A DNA stretch of 64,000 nt from Fischerella sp. PCC 9605 (lineage in GTDB: Bacteria > Cyanobacteriota > Cyanobacteriia > Cyanobacteriales > Nostocaceae), in contig NZ_KI912150.1 in the NCBI RefSeq assembly GCF_000517105.1, forward strand, positions 64,096 to 128,095. Direction: 5' to 3'. The translations under genes were made by a program, and so were the position numbers. The notes under the pieces were generated by a model. That model made no database searches, was not told the DNA's origin, and was given only the letters and a program-made list of their open reading frames with translations. This document shows, one piece after another, positions 51,861 through 60,501 of the stretch; the first letter of the stretch is position 1, and every line of letters starts with the position of its first letter.

Positions 51861-54800
51861 TTAAATCACGCTGAAGACAGAAATTGTGATTGTGTTAGCT
51901 TGCACTCCAATTAAAGAAGCTAACAAATCACCAGTATTTGTCACAGTGATGAGCGTGTTATTTGCATCTGTGCCAGTACCTTGGGTAATTGTTATGTCTG
52001 CAAACCTTAAGCCACTTAACTCGATTCGGTCTTGACTGACTGTAAAGTTTTCAATCCGATCAAATCCTTCGCCAGAGGCTAGGACAAACGCATCCCGACC
52101 ACTGCCACTGAATACTGTATCGAAGCCCAAACCAGACTCGATTTTATTATTGCCAGCTTCAGCAAAAATTACATCATCACCATCGTCAGCATAGATTTTA
52201 TCGTTGCCTTGACCAGCATAGATAATATCATTGCCATCACCACCGTAAAGTTTGTCGTTACCTGCATCGCCATAAAGCTTATCGTTACCAGCCAAGCCTT
52301 TGAGAGTGTCATTTTTTGCTAAACCCTGGATGCGATCGCTCTTAGCTGTTCCCACAAGATTATCATTGCCTGCTGTGCCAAGTATCTCGTTATACAGTTC
52401 AGGTAAGGTGAAGCTTGCCATCACCGGATCGTGGTCGCTGACTTGATTGGCAAACTCAGCATTGATATGTACAACATCAAATTCAGACCGATTGACGAGA
52501 TGATCGCTTACCAAAATGTGGTCAAGTACCTGGGAGTTACCTTCAAAGACGTAGGTGTATTGCTCGTTAAGTGGTAGGGTATCAATTAGGTTCGTGAGGA
52601 CATTACCCTTCAAAGTTGCGATCGGGTTGGAAAATTGGAAGTCGTTGAGGTCGCCCATGACAACGACATTGGCATTAGGATCTGCTGCCAAAACGCTGTC
52701 TACAAAATTATTTACAATCTGGGCTTGCTGAATTCGCTGCGCTTCAGAATTGAGTGTTGGCGGTTGGAAGCGTCCGAACAAGGGTTGGTCGCCGCCTTTG
52801 GAATTGAAGTGATTGCCCACCACAAACACTTTATTGCCATTAAACACAAACTCGCCAACCACAGGCTTACGGCTATCCTCGAAAGCATCACCATCTGAGA
52901 GATCGGTGTCAATGAGGCGGCCAGGACTAGCAGAAAGTTCGGGGCCAGAGTCACCATTGCTTACAGTTGTATTCGTTGTGGATGTACCACCCGGACGGTC
53001 TACAAAGTCAACACGGTCAGGGTTAAATAGGAAACCAACGCGAATATTGCCGCCTGGTTGACCGCCGTCTTGGTCGTCTACTGGGTCAATTTGACGATAT
53101 TCGTAAGTAGGGCCACCTGCTTGTGCGATCGCATTTATTAAGGTTTGGTAGGTAAGGCTAGCATCGACAACAGAGTCATTGGTAGGGCCGTTGTTATCTT
53201 GCACCTCTTCTAAACTGACAATATCTGGTGAATTGAGATTGTTGACAATGGCGCTGGCGAGGCGAGTAAATTTATCACTACCATCACCAGGGTCAAGGTT
53301 TTCGACGTTGAAGGTTGCAACAGTTAGCTTGTCTTCACTACCTGTGAGAGTTGTTGTCTCTTGAGTTAGGCCACCAGAGGTGACGTTTGGCAGAGGCGCA
53401 GTATTTAGTAACTTAAAGTTACCAAAGCTGTAGTCAATTACACCTGTAACTGAGCCATTGAAACTGTCGCCGACATTCACCTGTGGCTCATTGGGAATGA
53501 TGGCATCATCAATAATAATGCGCTCTGGATTGAAATCGTCAGGCTGGATAACAATGCCGCCGCGAGTCGTGCGGACGCCTGCATTGACACCATTGTCAGC
53601 TAGAACAGGGATTTCACCAAAATCATTGGTAGGCCCTACTGCCACTCCATTATTAACCTGTACCAGCATTCCTTCTACACTTTCGTAAAAGTCAATGCCA
53701 TCTTGGGCTGGGTCAAAACTGCCACTAGTTTCTACACTACCATTAGCATCGTCTTCGATCGCGGTTGTTGGGATTGTCCGCCCACCGTTGTCTAGAATTG
53801 TAGCTGTAGGTAAGGAGTTGCCGCTTGACAGTACAGTGATAGTTGGGTTACTGCCAATTTGCGTGATCGAAAGATTGTTGCTATCGCTACCACCAGGACG
53901 AAACTCACTGACCGTACCGCTGACTAAAACCGAGTCACCAACACTTATCGTGGGTGCAGAGGAGGTAAAGACAAAAATTCCTTCGGAAGTGGCATCACTA
54001 TTATCAGGATTCGGATCTTGTAAATAAAAGCCATTAGAACGCAGCGCCGTGACAATACCGGGAACACTGGAAACTGTTTGACCAACCAGGGGTGAAACGT
54101 GGCTGGCACCTTGAATATCACGAATGCGGATAGTCCCGGGAGTGGTTTCATCATCTGTTACTGTAACGGTAGTTGTGCCGTTAGTAAACCCAGATGCAGA
54201 AGCGGTGAAGGTGACAGTTTGCGAACCATCAGCGATCGCATCATCAACAGCAGCAATATCAAATGTTACTGAAGATTCCCCAGCGGGAATTTCCACTGTT
54301 GTGGGAACAGTCGCCTCGCTAGTATCGCTGCTAGCTAAGGTGACGGTGAGTGCGCTGGCTGTGCTGACTGTGCGGGTGAGTGTGCCAATCGCAGCATTAT
54401 TTCCTGCTGCTTCCAAGAAGCTAGTAGGAGAAACACTTAAACTCAGCGAGGGCGTTTCACCACCATTTGTTGCATATGTTCCCAGGTCGTCAAATGTATC
54501 TATGGCGTAACCATCCCATTCAACGCTGGGGTCAAAAACATCAGAGGGGTTGGTATCGCCATTTGTAACACTAAGTTTGCGGCGCAAGGTGTTGTCTGCT
54601 GTACTAGTTAATCCACTTCCCCACTCAGTACCCGGATCAAAGCCAATTTGACCAATAGAATCAACAATCGTGCCATTTACACCGCCTTTACGCAGGACGA
54701 TCGCATCATCACCATTGAGCCATCCCGAGCCATTCGTTTGATCTGCTTGAGTAAGAATCACTTCATTAGCACTACTTTGGGCAATTACGAAAACATCCTC

Positions 54801-54980
54801 ATCTGCGACTGTACCAGTTAGATTAATTGTCAGACCAGGAGAATTGTTGCCGTTGAAATACATCTGGATGATGTAGCCTTCTAGACTCAAGTCGATGGCA
54901 GCACCAGTACCGTTGTAAATTTCCAGCGCTTTATTGTTACTGCTTCCCTCAATATATTCCGAGAACAACAAATCTGCCAT
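51861..54980 (-). CDS. Secreted RTX nuclease (LTD, EEP nuclease, RTX)
   Basis: About 1039 residues from ATG 54980, which has GGAGG six bases upstream; ATG 54992 is in frame but without it. Parts in order: a lamin-tail domain (about 1-160, LLFSEYIEGSSNNKALEIYNG), a Calx-beta-like domain (about 180-280), an OB-like segment (about 290-420), an endonuclease/exonuclease/phosphatase domain (about 555-865) with FNVENL, DIVSLEEVQDN, VVGNHFNSKGGD, VVMGDLNDF and VSDHDPV, then RTX repeats (about 870-960) and an RTX end domain. It resembles extracellular ExeM/NucH-type nucleases. It is likely secreted by type I export and would degrade extracellular DNA. It is divergent from the 5'-nucleotidase. Confidence 0.9.
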   Translation of the reverse strand: MADLLFSEYIEGSSNNKALEIYNGTGAAIDLSLEGYIIQMYFNGNNSPGLTINLTGTVADEDVFVIAQSSANEVILTQADQTNGSGWLNGDDAIVLRKGGVNGTIVDSIGQIGFDPGTEWGSGLTSTADNTLRRKLSVTNGDTNPSDVFDPSVEWDGYAIDTFDDLGTYATNGGETPSLSLSVSPTSFLEAAGNNAAIGTLTRTVSTASALTVTLASSDTSEATVPTTVEIPAGESSVTFDIAAVDDAIADGSQTVTFTASASGFTNGTTTVTVTDDETTPGTIRIRDIQGASHVSPLVGQTVSSVPGIVTALRSNGFYLQDPNPDNSDATSEGIFVFTSSAPTISVGDSVLVSGTVSEFRPGGSDSNNLSITQIGSNPTITVLSSGNSLPTATILDNGGRTIPTTAIEDDANGSVETSGSFDPAQDGIDFYESVEGMLVQVNNGVAVGPTNDFGEIPVLADNGVNAGVRTTRGGIVIQPDDFNPERIIIDDAIIPNEPQVNVGDSFNGSVTGVIDYSFGNFKLLNTAPLPNVTSGGLTQETTTLTGSEDKLTVATFNVENLDPGDGSDKFTRLASAIVNNLNSPDIVSLEEVQDNNGPTNDSVVDASLTYQTLINAIAQAGGPTYEYRQIDPVDDQDGGQPGGNIRVGFLFNPDRVDFVDRPGGTSTTNTTVSNGDSGPELSASPGRLIDTDLSDGDAFEDSRKPVVGEFVFNGNKVFVVGNHFNSKGGDQPLFGRFQPPTLNSEAQRIQQAQIVNNFVDSVLAADPNANVVVMGDLNDFQFSNPIATLKGNVLTNLIDTLPLNEQYTYVFEGNSQVLDHILVSDHLVNRSEFDVVHINAEFANQVSDHDPVMASFTLPELYNEILGTAGNDNLVGTAKSDRIQGLAKNDTLKGLAGNDKLYGDAGNDKLYGGDGNDIIYAGQGNDKIYADDGDDVIFAEAGNNKIESGLGFDTVFSGSGRDAFVLASGEGFDRIENFTVSQDRIELSGLRFADITITQGTGTDANNTLITVTNTGDLLASLIGVQANTITISVFSVI

Positions 54981-55345
54981 TAATGCCTCCAAGTTCAGTA
55001 GAAGTCAAATTAGAAACTCTTTTTTGTCTCTTCTGACTTCATAAATCTCATTGGAAGTTTAAGAAAAAATTATTGTTTGCTTAATTTTGCGTAGTTTCAC
55101 AGTGCGCGGACGTTGTGAGTAGGGAGCCAAAGCCTCCGAGATGTAAGTTCAATAAAGATTAGATAAAGAATTAGTTGCAAAAATGAAGAAAATCCAAGAA
55201 TATCTGCTTTTTAACTTTTATTTACCTTTTTTTAATCAAAAAATAACATTACACACGTAAAGTCACTATTGTAGTTTAGTTGACAAACTCGTCAGGTGGC
55301 ATTGTTAACTTTCAATCACCATAAAAATACTGTCATTAGAAACTC
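54981..55345. promoter_or_regulatory. Divergent promoter region of nuclease and nucleotidase genes
   Basis: A 365-bp AT-rich spacer that must hold both promoters. A Pho-box-like triplet lies at 55210-55238 and is listed separately. A GGAGCCAAAGCCTCC hairpin is at about 55126-55138. No gene is present. Confidence 0.55.
55210..55238 (+). promoter_or_regulatory. Pho-box-like triplet before the 5'-nucleotidase
   Basis: Three octamers, TTTAACTT (55210-55217), TTTACCTT (55221-55228) and TTTAATCA (55231-55238), resemble the cyanobacterial Pho-box repeat PyTTAAPyPy(T/A), with spacers of three and two bases. The first and third match fully and the second differs at one base. They lie on the plus strand 108 bases before the nucleotidase start. 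The region is T-rich, so chance is possible. Confidence 0.4.
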
Positions 55346-58300
55346 ATGACAACTTCAATTAAACTTTCGCCAATTGGCAGATATACAACGGGTATCTTTG
55401 ACGAGGGAGCAGCCGAAATTCCAGCTTACGATCCAACTTCGCAACGCCTGTTTGTAGTTAACGCTGAAAATGTAACAGTCGATGTGTTGGATTTGAGTGA
55501 ACCCAGCAATCCGACTAAGCTATTTGCTATCGACGCTTCAGCTTTTGGTGGTAGCGCCAATAGTGTTGCCATCAAAAATGGTATCGTAGCGATCGCGATC
55601 AAAAACAACAACACACAGGAACCAGGCAAAGTCGTTTTCACCGACACTGATGGCAACTTTTTGAATGCTGTCACTGTTGGGGCATTGCCTGATATGTTAA
55701 CCTTCACTCCCGACGGTAAGAAAGTGTTAGTTGCGAATGAAGGGGAACCCGACGACGACTACACTATTGACCCAGAAGGTTCTGTAAGCATTATCGACAT
55801 TTCCTCTGGAGTAGAGAACCTCACCGAAGACAATGTTACCACTGCTGACTTTAAAGCATTTAATCACCAACTTCATGAGTTGAAAAATGCAGGTGTTCGC
55901 ATTTTTGGGCCGAATGCTTCTGTTGCTCAGGATCTAGAGCCAGAATATATCACGATTTCCCCAGATTCTCAAACTGCCTGGGTAGCATTGCAAGAAAATA
56001 ACGCCTTGGCAGTAGTTGACATAGAAAGCGGTACTGTTACTGATATTTTGCCCCTCGGCTTCAAAGACCATAGTCTTTACGCCTCTTCGCTACAAAGTTA
56101 TGAGTTGTCTGGAGATAATATTGTAGGGTCAGGGCTGACTAACGAAAATCTTGTCGATCCGAAATCCAATGCTTTTGATGCCAGCGATCGCGATGAAGAG
56201 ATTAACATCCGTAACTGGCCTGTCAAAGGTATTTATCAACCTGATGCGATCGCCACTTTTGCAATTGCTGGTGAAAATTACATTATTACCGCCAATGAAG
56301 GCGATTCCCGTGATTATGACGCTTTTAGCGAAGAGGTGCGAGTCAAAGATTTGACACTAGACCCTGAAGCTTTCCCGGTTGCAGAGGCACTGCAAGCAGA
56401 TGCAACGTTAGGACGCCTGTTGGTAACTAATACTTTAGGCGATACGGATGGCGACGGGGATTTTGATGAACTTTACAGCTTTGGGGGTCGTTCCTTCGCC
56501 ATCTGGGACAGTCAGGGAAACCTCGTTTACGATAGCGGTGATGAATTTGAACGGCTTACGGCTCAACTATTACCCAAAGATTTCAACTCTAACAACGATA
56601 GTAACAACTCCTTTGATAGCCGCAGTGACGATAAAGGCCCGGAACCAGAGGGAGTGGTGACAGGAGTTATTGGCGATCGCACATACGCATTTATCGGTCT
56701 AGAGCGAGTTGGCGGAGTCATGGTCTATGATATCACCCAACCAACTCACCCCAGCTTTGTTCAATATATTAACCCCCGCGACTTCAGCGTTGAGTTTGAT
56801 GTTGACGAAGAAGGAGACCCCACCCCCACACCAGAACAGTTAGCAGCAGTAGGCGACCTCGGGCCAGAAGGATTAACTTTCATCTCTGCGGAGGATAGTC
56901 CTAACGGTCAACCTTTGCTGGTTGTTGCCAATGAAGTTAGCGGTTCAACGACAGTTTACGAGGTTAAGGTTCCAGCACCATCAACCTCTGCTTTCACACT
57001 CCAGCTGTTGCACGCCGCCGATCAAGAAGCAGGTGTTCCAGCTTTAGAGGATGCGCCCAACTTTTCCGCAGTTCTCAACGCCCTTAAAAATCAGGACGCT
57101 GACAGTGATGGCAACCCCGATTATCCTAACACCTTAGTACTTTCATCAGGAGATGCCTATATTCCCAGCCCGTTCTTCTTTGCCAGTGAAACGGCTTTTG
57201 GCGGTCAGGGTCGAGGAGATATTTTAATTCAAAACGAACTGGGCTTTGATGCGATCGCTTTTGGCAACCACGAATTTGACCTAGGTACTGGCACAGTTGC
57301 AGATTTAATCAAAGCTGACGAAGATTACCCTGGAACTAATTTTCCCTATCTCAGCGCCAACTTAGACTTCAGTACTGATGAAGATCTGGCAGCATTAGTC
57401 ACTGAAGACGGACAAGAAGCCAGTGAAATTCCCAACAGTATTGCTGGCAACACTATCATTACCGTAAATGGTGAAAAGATTGGTGTTGTCGGTGCTACAA
57501 CTCCCACACTGCGGACAATTTCCTCTCCCGGTGGTGTAACCGTACTACCAGAAGACTTTGATGATAGCGATCCGGCTGATGTTGCAGCACTCGCAGCAGA
57601 AATTCAAACTTCTGTTGATGAGCTTTTGACTAACAACCCAGAAATTAACAAAGTAGTTTTGCTAGCTCATATGCAACAAATTAGCATAGAGCAACAGCTA
57701 GCAGAGTTACTGACTGGGGTAGATATCATCGTCGCCGGTGGTTCCAACACCTTGCTAGCCGATGAGAGCGATCGCCTGCGAGTTGGAGACGAAGTAGAAG
57801 GCCCTTACCCGATTCTAAAGACAGCTGCTGATGGTAATCCTGTGGCTGTGGTCAACACCGATGGTAACTATAAATATGTCGGTCGTCTGGTTGTTGACTT
57901 TGACGAAAACGGAGTGATTATTCCCGATAGCGTTGACCCCAATATCAGTGGTGCTTACGCTACCGACGAGGAAGGAGTTGTAGCTGTTGATGGTACTCCT
58001 GACACAGAAATAGTGGAAATCACGGATACTCTTGAGGAAGTGATAGTTGCCCAAGACGGGAATATTTTCGGTAAAACAAGTGTCTTTCTCAACGGTACGC
58101 GCGGCGATGTTCGTACCCAAGAAACGAATTTAGGTAACTTAACAGCCGATGCTAACTTAGCAGTTGCCCAGCAAATCGATCCTGATGCAGTTATCTCCAT
58201 TAAAAATGGTGGTGGTATCCGTGATAACATTGGTGTGTTTACCTTTCCTCCTGGTTCGACCAACCCCGAAGATGCAATTAAAGCTCCCACCGAAGCTAAC

Positions 58301-59311
58301 CCCATCGCAGGTAAAGAAGAGGGAGATATTTCCCAACTCGACATTGCTAATGCCCTGCGTTTCAATAATGAATTAACACTAGTAACCCTAACCGCAGAAG
58401 AACTCTTAGGGGTAATTGAGCATGGCGTAGCGGCGACAGAGGAAGGAGCAACACCCGGACGCTTCCCACAAGTATCGGGATTGGCGTTTAGCTTTGATCC
58501 TGATTTGCCAGCAGGCGATCGCGTCCAGTCTCTGGCAGTGCAAGATCGAGAAGGCAACATTCTTGATGTTGTCGTTGAAAATGGTGAGTTAGTCGGCGAT
58601 TCCACTCGTACCTTCCGCACCGTTACCCTCAACTTCTTAGCAAACGGAGGCGATGGCTATACCTTCCCCGACACAGAACGGTTAGATTTGGTAACAGAAG
58701 ATACAGACAATCCCGACCCCAGTACGCGCACAGGTGCAGCAACCTTTGCACCGGACTACTCCGAACAAGATGCTTTCGCAGAATATCTAGCCGCTAACTT
58801 TAGCGAAGTTCCATTTGATCTGGAAGATGTTTCTCCAGAGGAAGATACGCGCATCCAAAATCTTGACTTCCGTACTGATACCGTATTAGAGAATCCATCA
58901 TCTGGTAATGGCAATACTTCTGAGGAAAATATTGTCTTCAACGATGGCGCTGGTAATGCTCTCATTGTCGGTAATGACAGCAACAACCAATTGATTGGTA
59001 CAGAAGGCAACGATTTACTTTGGGCTGGTGCTGGCGACGATTCGCTACGCGGCGGTCTGGGAAATGATATTCTCTTTGGAGGAAGCGATCGCGATACCTT
59101 TGTTTTAGCAGAAGGTGAAGGTTCCGACACCATTGTTGACTTCAACATCAGTGAAGATTTCATTGGTCTTACAGGCGGCTTGAGCTTCGGGCAAATATCT
59201 ATCACCCAATCTGGTAACAATACAATCATTGGGATTGAAAACGAAACTTTAGCCCTTCTCAACGGCGTCAATGCCAATCTTCTGCAACAATCTGCCTTCA
59301 CTATCGTTTAG
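55346..59311 (+). CDS. Secreted choice-of-anchor/5'-nucleotidase with RTX tail
   Basis: A 1321-residue exoenzyme. Residues about 1-540 form a choice-of-anchor I-type beta-propeller (LFVVNAENVTVDVLDLSEP, MLTFTPDGKKVLVANEGEPDDDY). Residues about 550-860 are a metallophosphatase domain. The first metal motif is LLHAADQEAG (D559), and GNHEFD (N641, H642) is intact. Residues about 900-1195 are a 5'-nucleotidase C-terminal domain with NGGGIRDN and GDGYTFPD. RTX repeats (about 1213-1250) and an end domain finish it. It likely removes phosphate from nucleotides outside the cell and is exported by a type I system. A candidate Pho box precedes it. The first Asp-x-His of the usual pair reads D-Q-E, which may lower activity. 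Confidence 0.88.
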   Translation: MTTSIKLSPIGRYTTGIFDEGAAEIPAYDPTSQRLFVVNAENVTVDVLDLSEPSNPTKLFAIDASAFGGSANSVAIKNGIVAIAIKNNNTQEPGKVVFTDTDGNFLNAVTVGALPDMLTFTPDGKKVLVANEGEPDDDYTIDPEGSVSIIDISSGVENLTEDNVTTADFKAFNHQLHELKNAGVRIFGPNASVAQDLEPEYITISPDSQTAWVALQENNALAVVDIESGTVTDILPLGFKDHSLYASSLQSYELSGDNIVGSGLTNENLVDPKSNAFDASDRDEEINIRNWPVKGIYQPDAIATFAIAGENYIITANEGDSRDYDAFSEEVRVKDLTLDPEAFPVAEALQADATLGRLLVTNTLGDTDGDGDFDELYSFGGRSFAIWDSQGNLVYDSGDEFERLTAQLLPKDFNSNNDSNNSFDSRSDDKGPEPEGVVTGVIGDRTYAFIGLERVGGVMVYDITQPTHPSFVQYINPRDFSVEFDVDEEGDPTPTPEQLAAVGDLGPEGLTFISAEDSPNGQPLLVVANEVSGSTTVYEVKVPAPSTSAFTLQLLHAADQEAGVPALEDAPNFSAVLNALKNQDADSDGNPDYPNTLVLSSGDAYIPSPFFFASETAFGGQGRGDILIQNELGFDAIAFGNHEFDLGTGTVADLIKADEDYPGTNFPYLSANLDFSTDEDLAALVTEDGQEASEIPNSIAGNTIITVNGEKIGVVGATTPTLRTISSPGGVTVLPEDFDDSDPADVAALAAEIQTSVDELLTNNPEINKVVLLAHMQQISIEQQLAELLTGVDIIVAGGSNTLLADESDRLRVGDEVEGPYPILKTAADGNPVAVVNTDGNYKYVGRLVVDFDENGVIIPDSVDPNISGAYATDEEGVVAVDGTPDTEIVEITDTLEEVIVAQDGNIFGKTSVFLNGTRGDVRTQETNLGNLTADANLAVAQQIDPDAVISIKNGGGIRDNIGVFTFPPGSTNPEDAIKAPTEANPIAGKEEGDISQLDIANALRFNNELTLVTLTAEELLGVIEHGVAATEEGATPGRFPQVSGLAFSFDPDLPAGDRVQSLAVQDREGNILDVVVENGELVGDSTRTFRTVTLNFLANGGDGYTFPDTERLDLVTEDTDNPDPSTRTGAATFAPDYSEQDAFAEYLAANFSEVPFDLEDVSPEEDTRIQNLDFRTDTVLENPSSGNGNTSEENIVFNDGAGNALIVGNDSNNQLIGTEGNDLLWAGAGDDSLRGGLGNDILFGGSDRDTFVLAEGEGSDTIVDFNISEDFIGLTGGLSFGQISITQSGNNTIIGIENETLALLNGVNANLLQQSAFTIV

Positions 59312-59327
59312 CAATAGTCTGAGAATA

Positions 59328-59390
59328 CTTGGTGTCTTTGTGCCTTGGTGGTTAAAAAATCTTGAACCACGAAGACACTAAGACACAAAG
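59328..59390. terminator. AAGACACCAAG-type hairpin after the nucleotidase gene
   Basis: Left arm 59328-59354 (CTTGGTGTCTTTGTGCCTTG and on) and right arm 59363-59390 (CACGAAGACACTAAGACAC) are imperfect complements with a short A/T loop. It lies 17 bases past the stop and suits a terminator. Same repeat family as 9252, 18303, 30842 and 51759. Confidence 0.65.
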
Positions 59391-59505
59391 AGCTTTAGTG
59401 CCAAATACAATCTTCCTCGCGTTACACCAATTAAAAGCCCTCAGGTAGATTTTCACTCTTTTATTTTTGGCTATCATCAGCTACGACTGACGAGCGAGTA
59501 GAGGG

Positions 59506-60501
59506 ATGAACGCAGAGATATCAAGTGCCTGGGAAAAGGTTCAGGCGATGGTTAATGGTTTTTTTGTCCTGCTGCCAAACATTGTTTTAGCGTTAATTGT
59601 TTTTGCCGTCTTTTTCTTTGTTGCTAGGACAATTAAGCAGTTAGTGAAGCGATTAACTCGTAACCGTCGCCATGCTCGCAATTTGGGAATGGTGTTGGGA
59701 CGGTTGGCGCAGGGTGCGACAGTTTTATTAGGTCTGTTTGTCTCCCTGACGATTGTGATACCTACCCTGAGAGCGGGTGATTTGGTGCAGCTATTGGGAA
59801 TTAGTGGGGTGGCGATTGGTTTTGCTTTTCGCGACATTCTGCAAAACTTCCTAGCAGGGATTTTGATTTTGCTGACAGAACCGTTTCAAATTGATGACCA
59901 GATAGTATTTAAGAATTTTGAAGGAACGGTTGAAAACATCGAGACACGGGCAACTACAATTAGAACCTACGACGGTCGGCGGATTGTGATTCCTAACTCA
60001 GAATTATTCACAAATTCTGTGCAAGTAAATACTGCGTTCGATCATCGTCGCATCGAGTACGATGTTGGTATTGGCTACGGGGATGATATTGATCGAGCCA
60101 AGCAGTTAATTCTGGAAGCGATGCACGAAACAGAAGGAGTCTTGGCAGAACCTGCCCCAGATGCACTGGTAATGGAATTAGCAGAGAGTACCGTAAATAT
60201 CCGCGCTCGTTGGTGGATTCAACCACCGCGACGTGCTGATGCGTTGGATGCGCGAGATCGGGTTTTGACTAACATTAAGAAGAAACTGATGGCTAACGGT
60301 ATTGACTTGCCTTTCCCCACACAGCAAATTCTCTTCCACGACCAAACGGAAGAGACGGATGGCGATCGCACTCGTCAACGCGAAGGCTGGCCTGCTGGTC
60401 GGGGTGAAGTGCCGAAACCTCGCAGCATCAGTGGTTCGCTCAGAAAACTCGCTGAAATGCGATCGCAAAACAACGGCTCATCTACTCCCGGCGAACTATG
60501 A
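59506..60501 (+). CDS. MscS-family mechanosensitive channel
   Basis: A 331-residue small-conductance channel. The three helices are at about 20-45, 65-88 and 95-120. The pore-lining helix and following segment read LLGISGVAIGFAFRDILQNFLAGILILLTEPFQIDDQI. The beta domain is FKNFEGTVENIETRATTIRTYDGRRIVIPNSELF. The C-terminal alpha/beta part and a basic tail follow. It opens during hypo-osmotic shock to release solutes. ATG 59506 has AGAGGG just upstream. Its stop overlaps the start of the DUF2254 gene by four bases (ATGA), so the two are translationally coupled. Confidence 0.94.
   Translation: MNAEISSAWEKVQAMVNGFFVLLPNIVLALIVFAVFFFVARTIKQLVKRLTRNRRHARNLGMVLGRLAQGATVLLGLFVSLTIVIPTLRAGDLVQLLGISGVAIGFAFRDILQNFLAGILILLTEPFQIDDQIVFKNFEGTVENIETRATTIRTYDGRRIVIPNSELFTNSVQVNTAFDHRRIEYDVGIGYGDDIDRAKQLILEAMHETEGVLAEPAPDALVMELAESTVNIRARWWIQPPRRADALDARDRVLTNIKKKLMANGIDLPFPTQQILFHDQTEETDGDRTRQREGWPAGRGEVPKPRSISGSLRKLAEMRSQNNGSSTPGEL

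Noticed and set aside
57955-58632. A 225-codon minus-strand frame within the nucleotidase gene
   Set aside because: It lies wholly inside a well-supported gene with clear domain motifs, and shows no features of its own.
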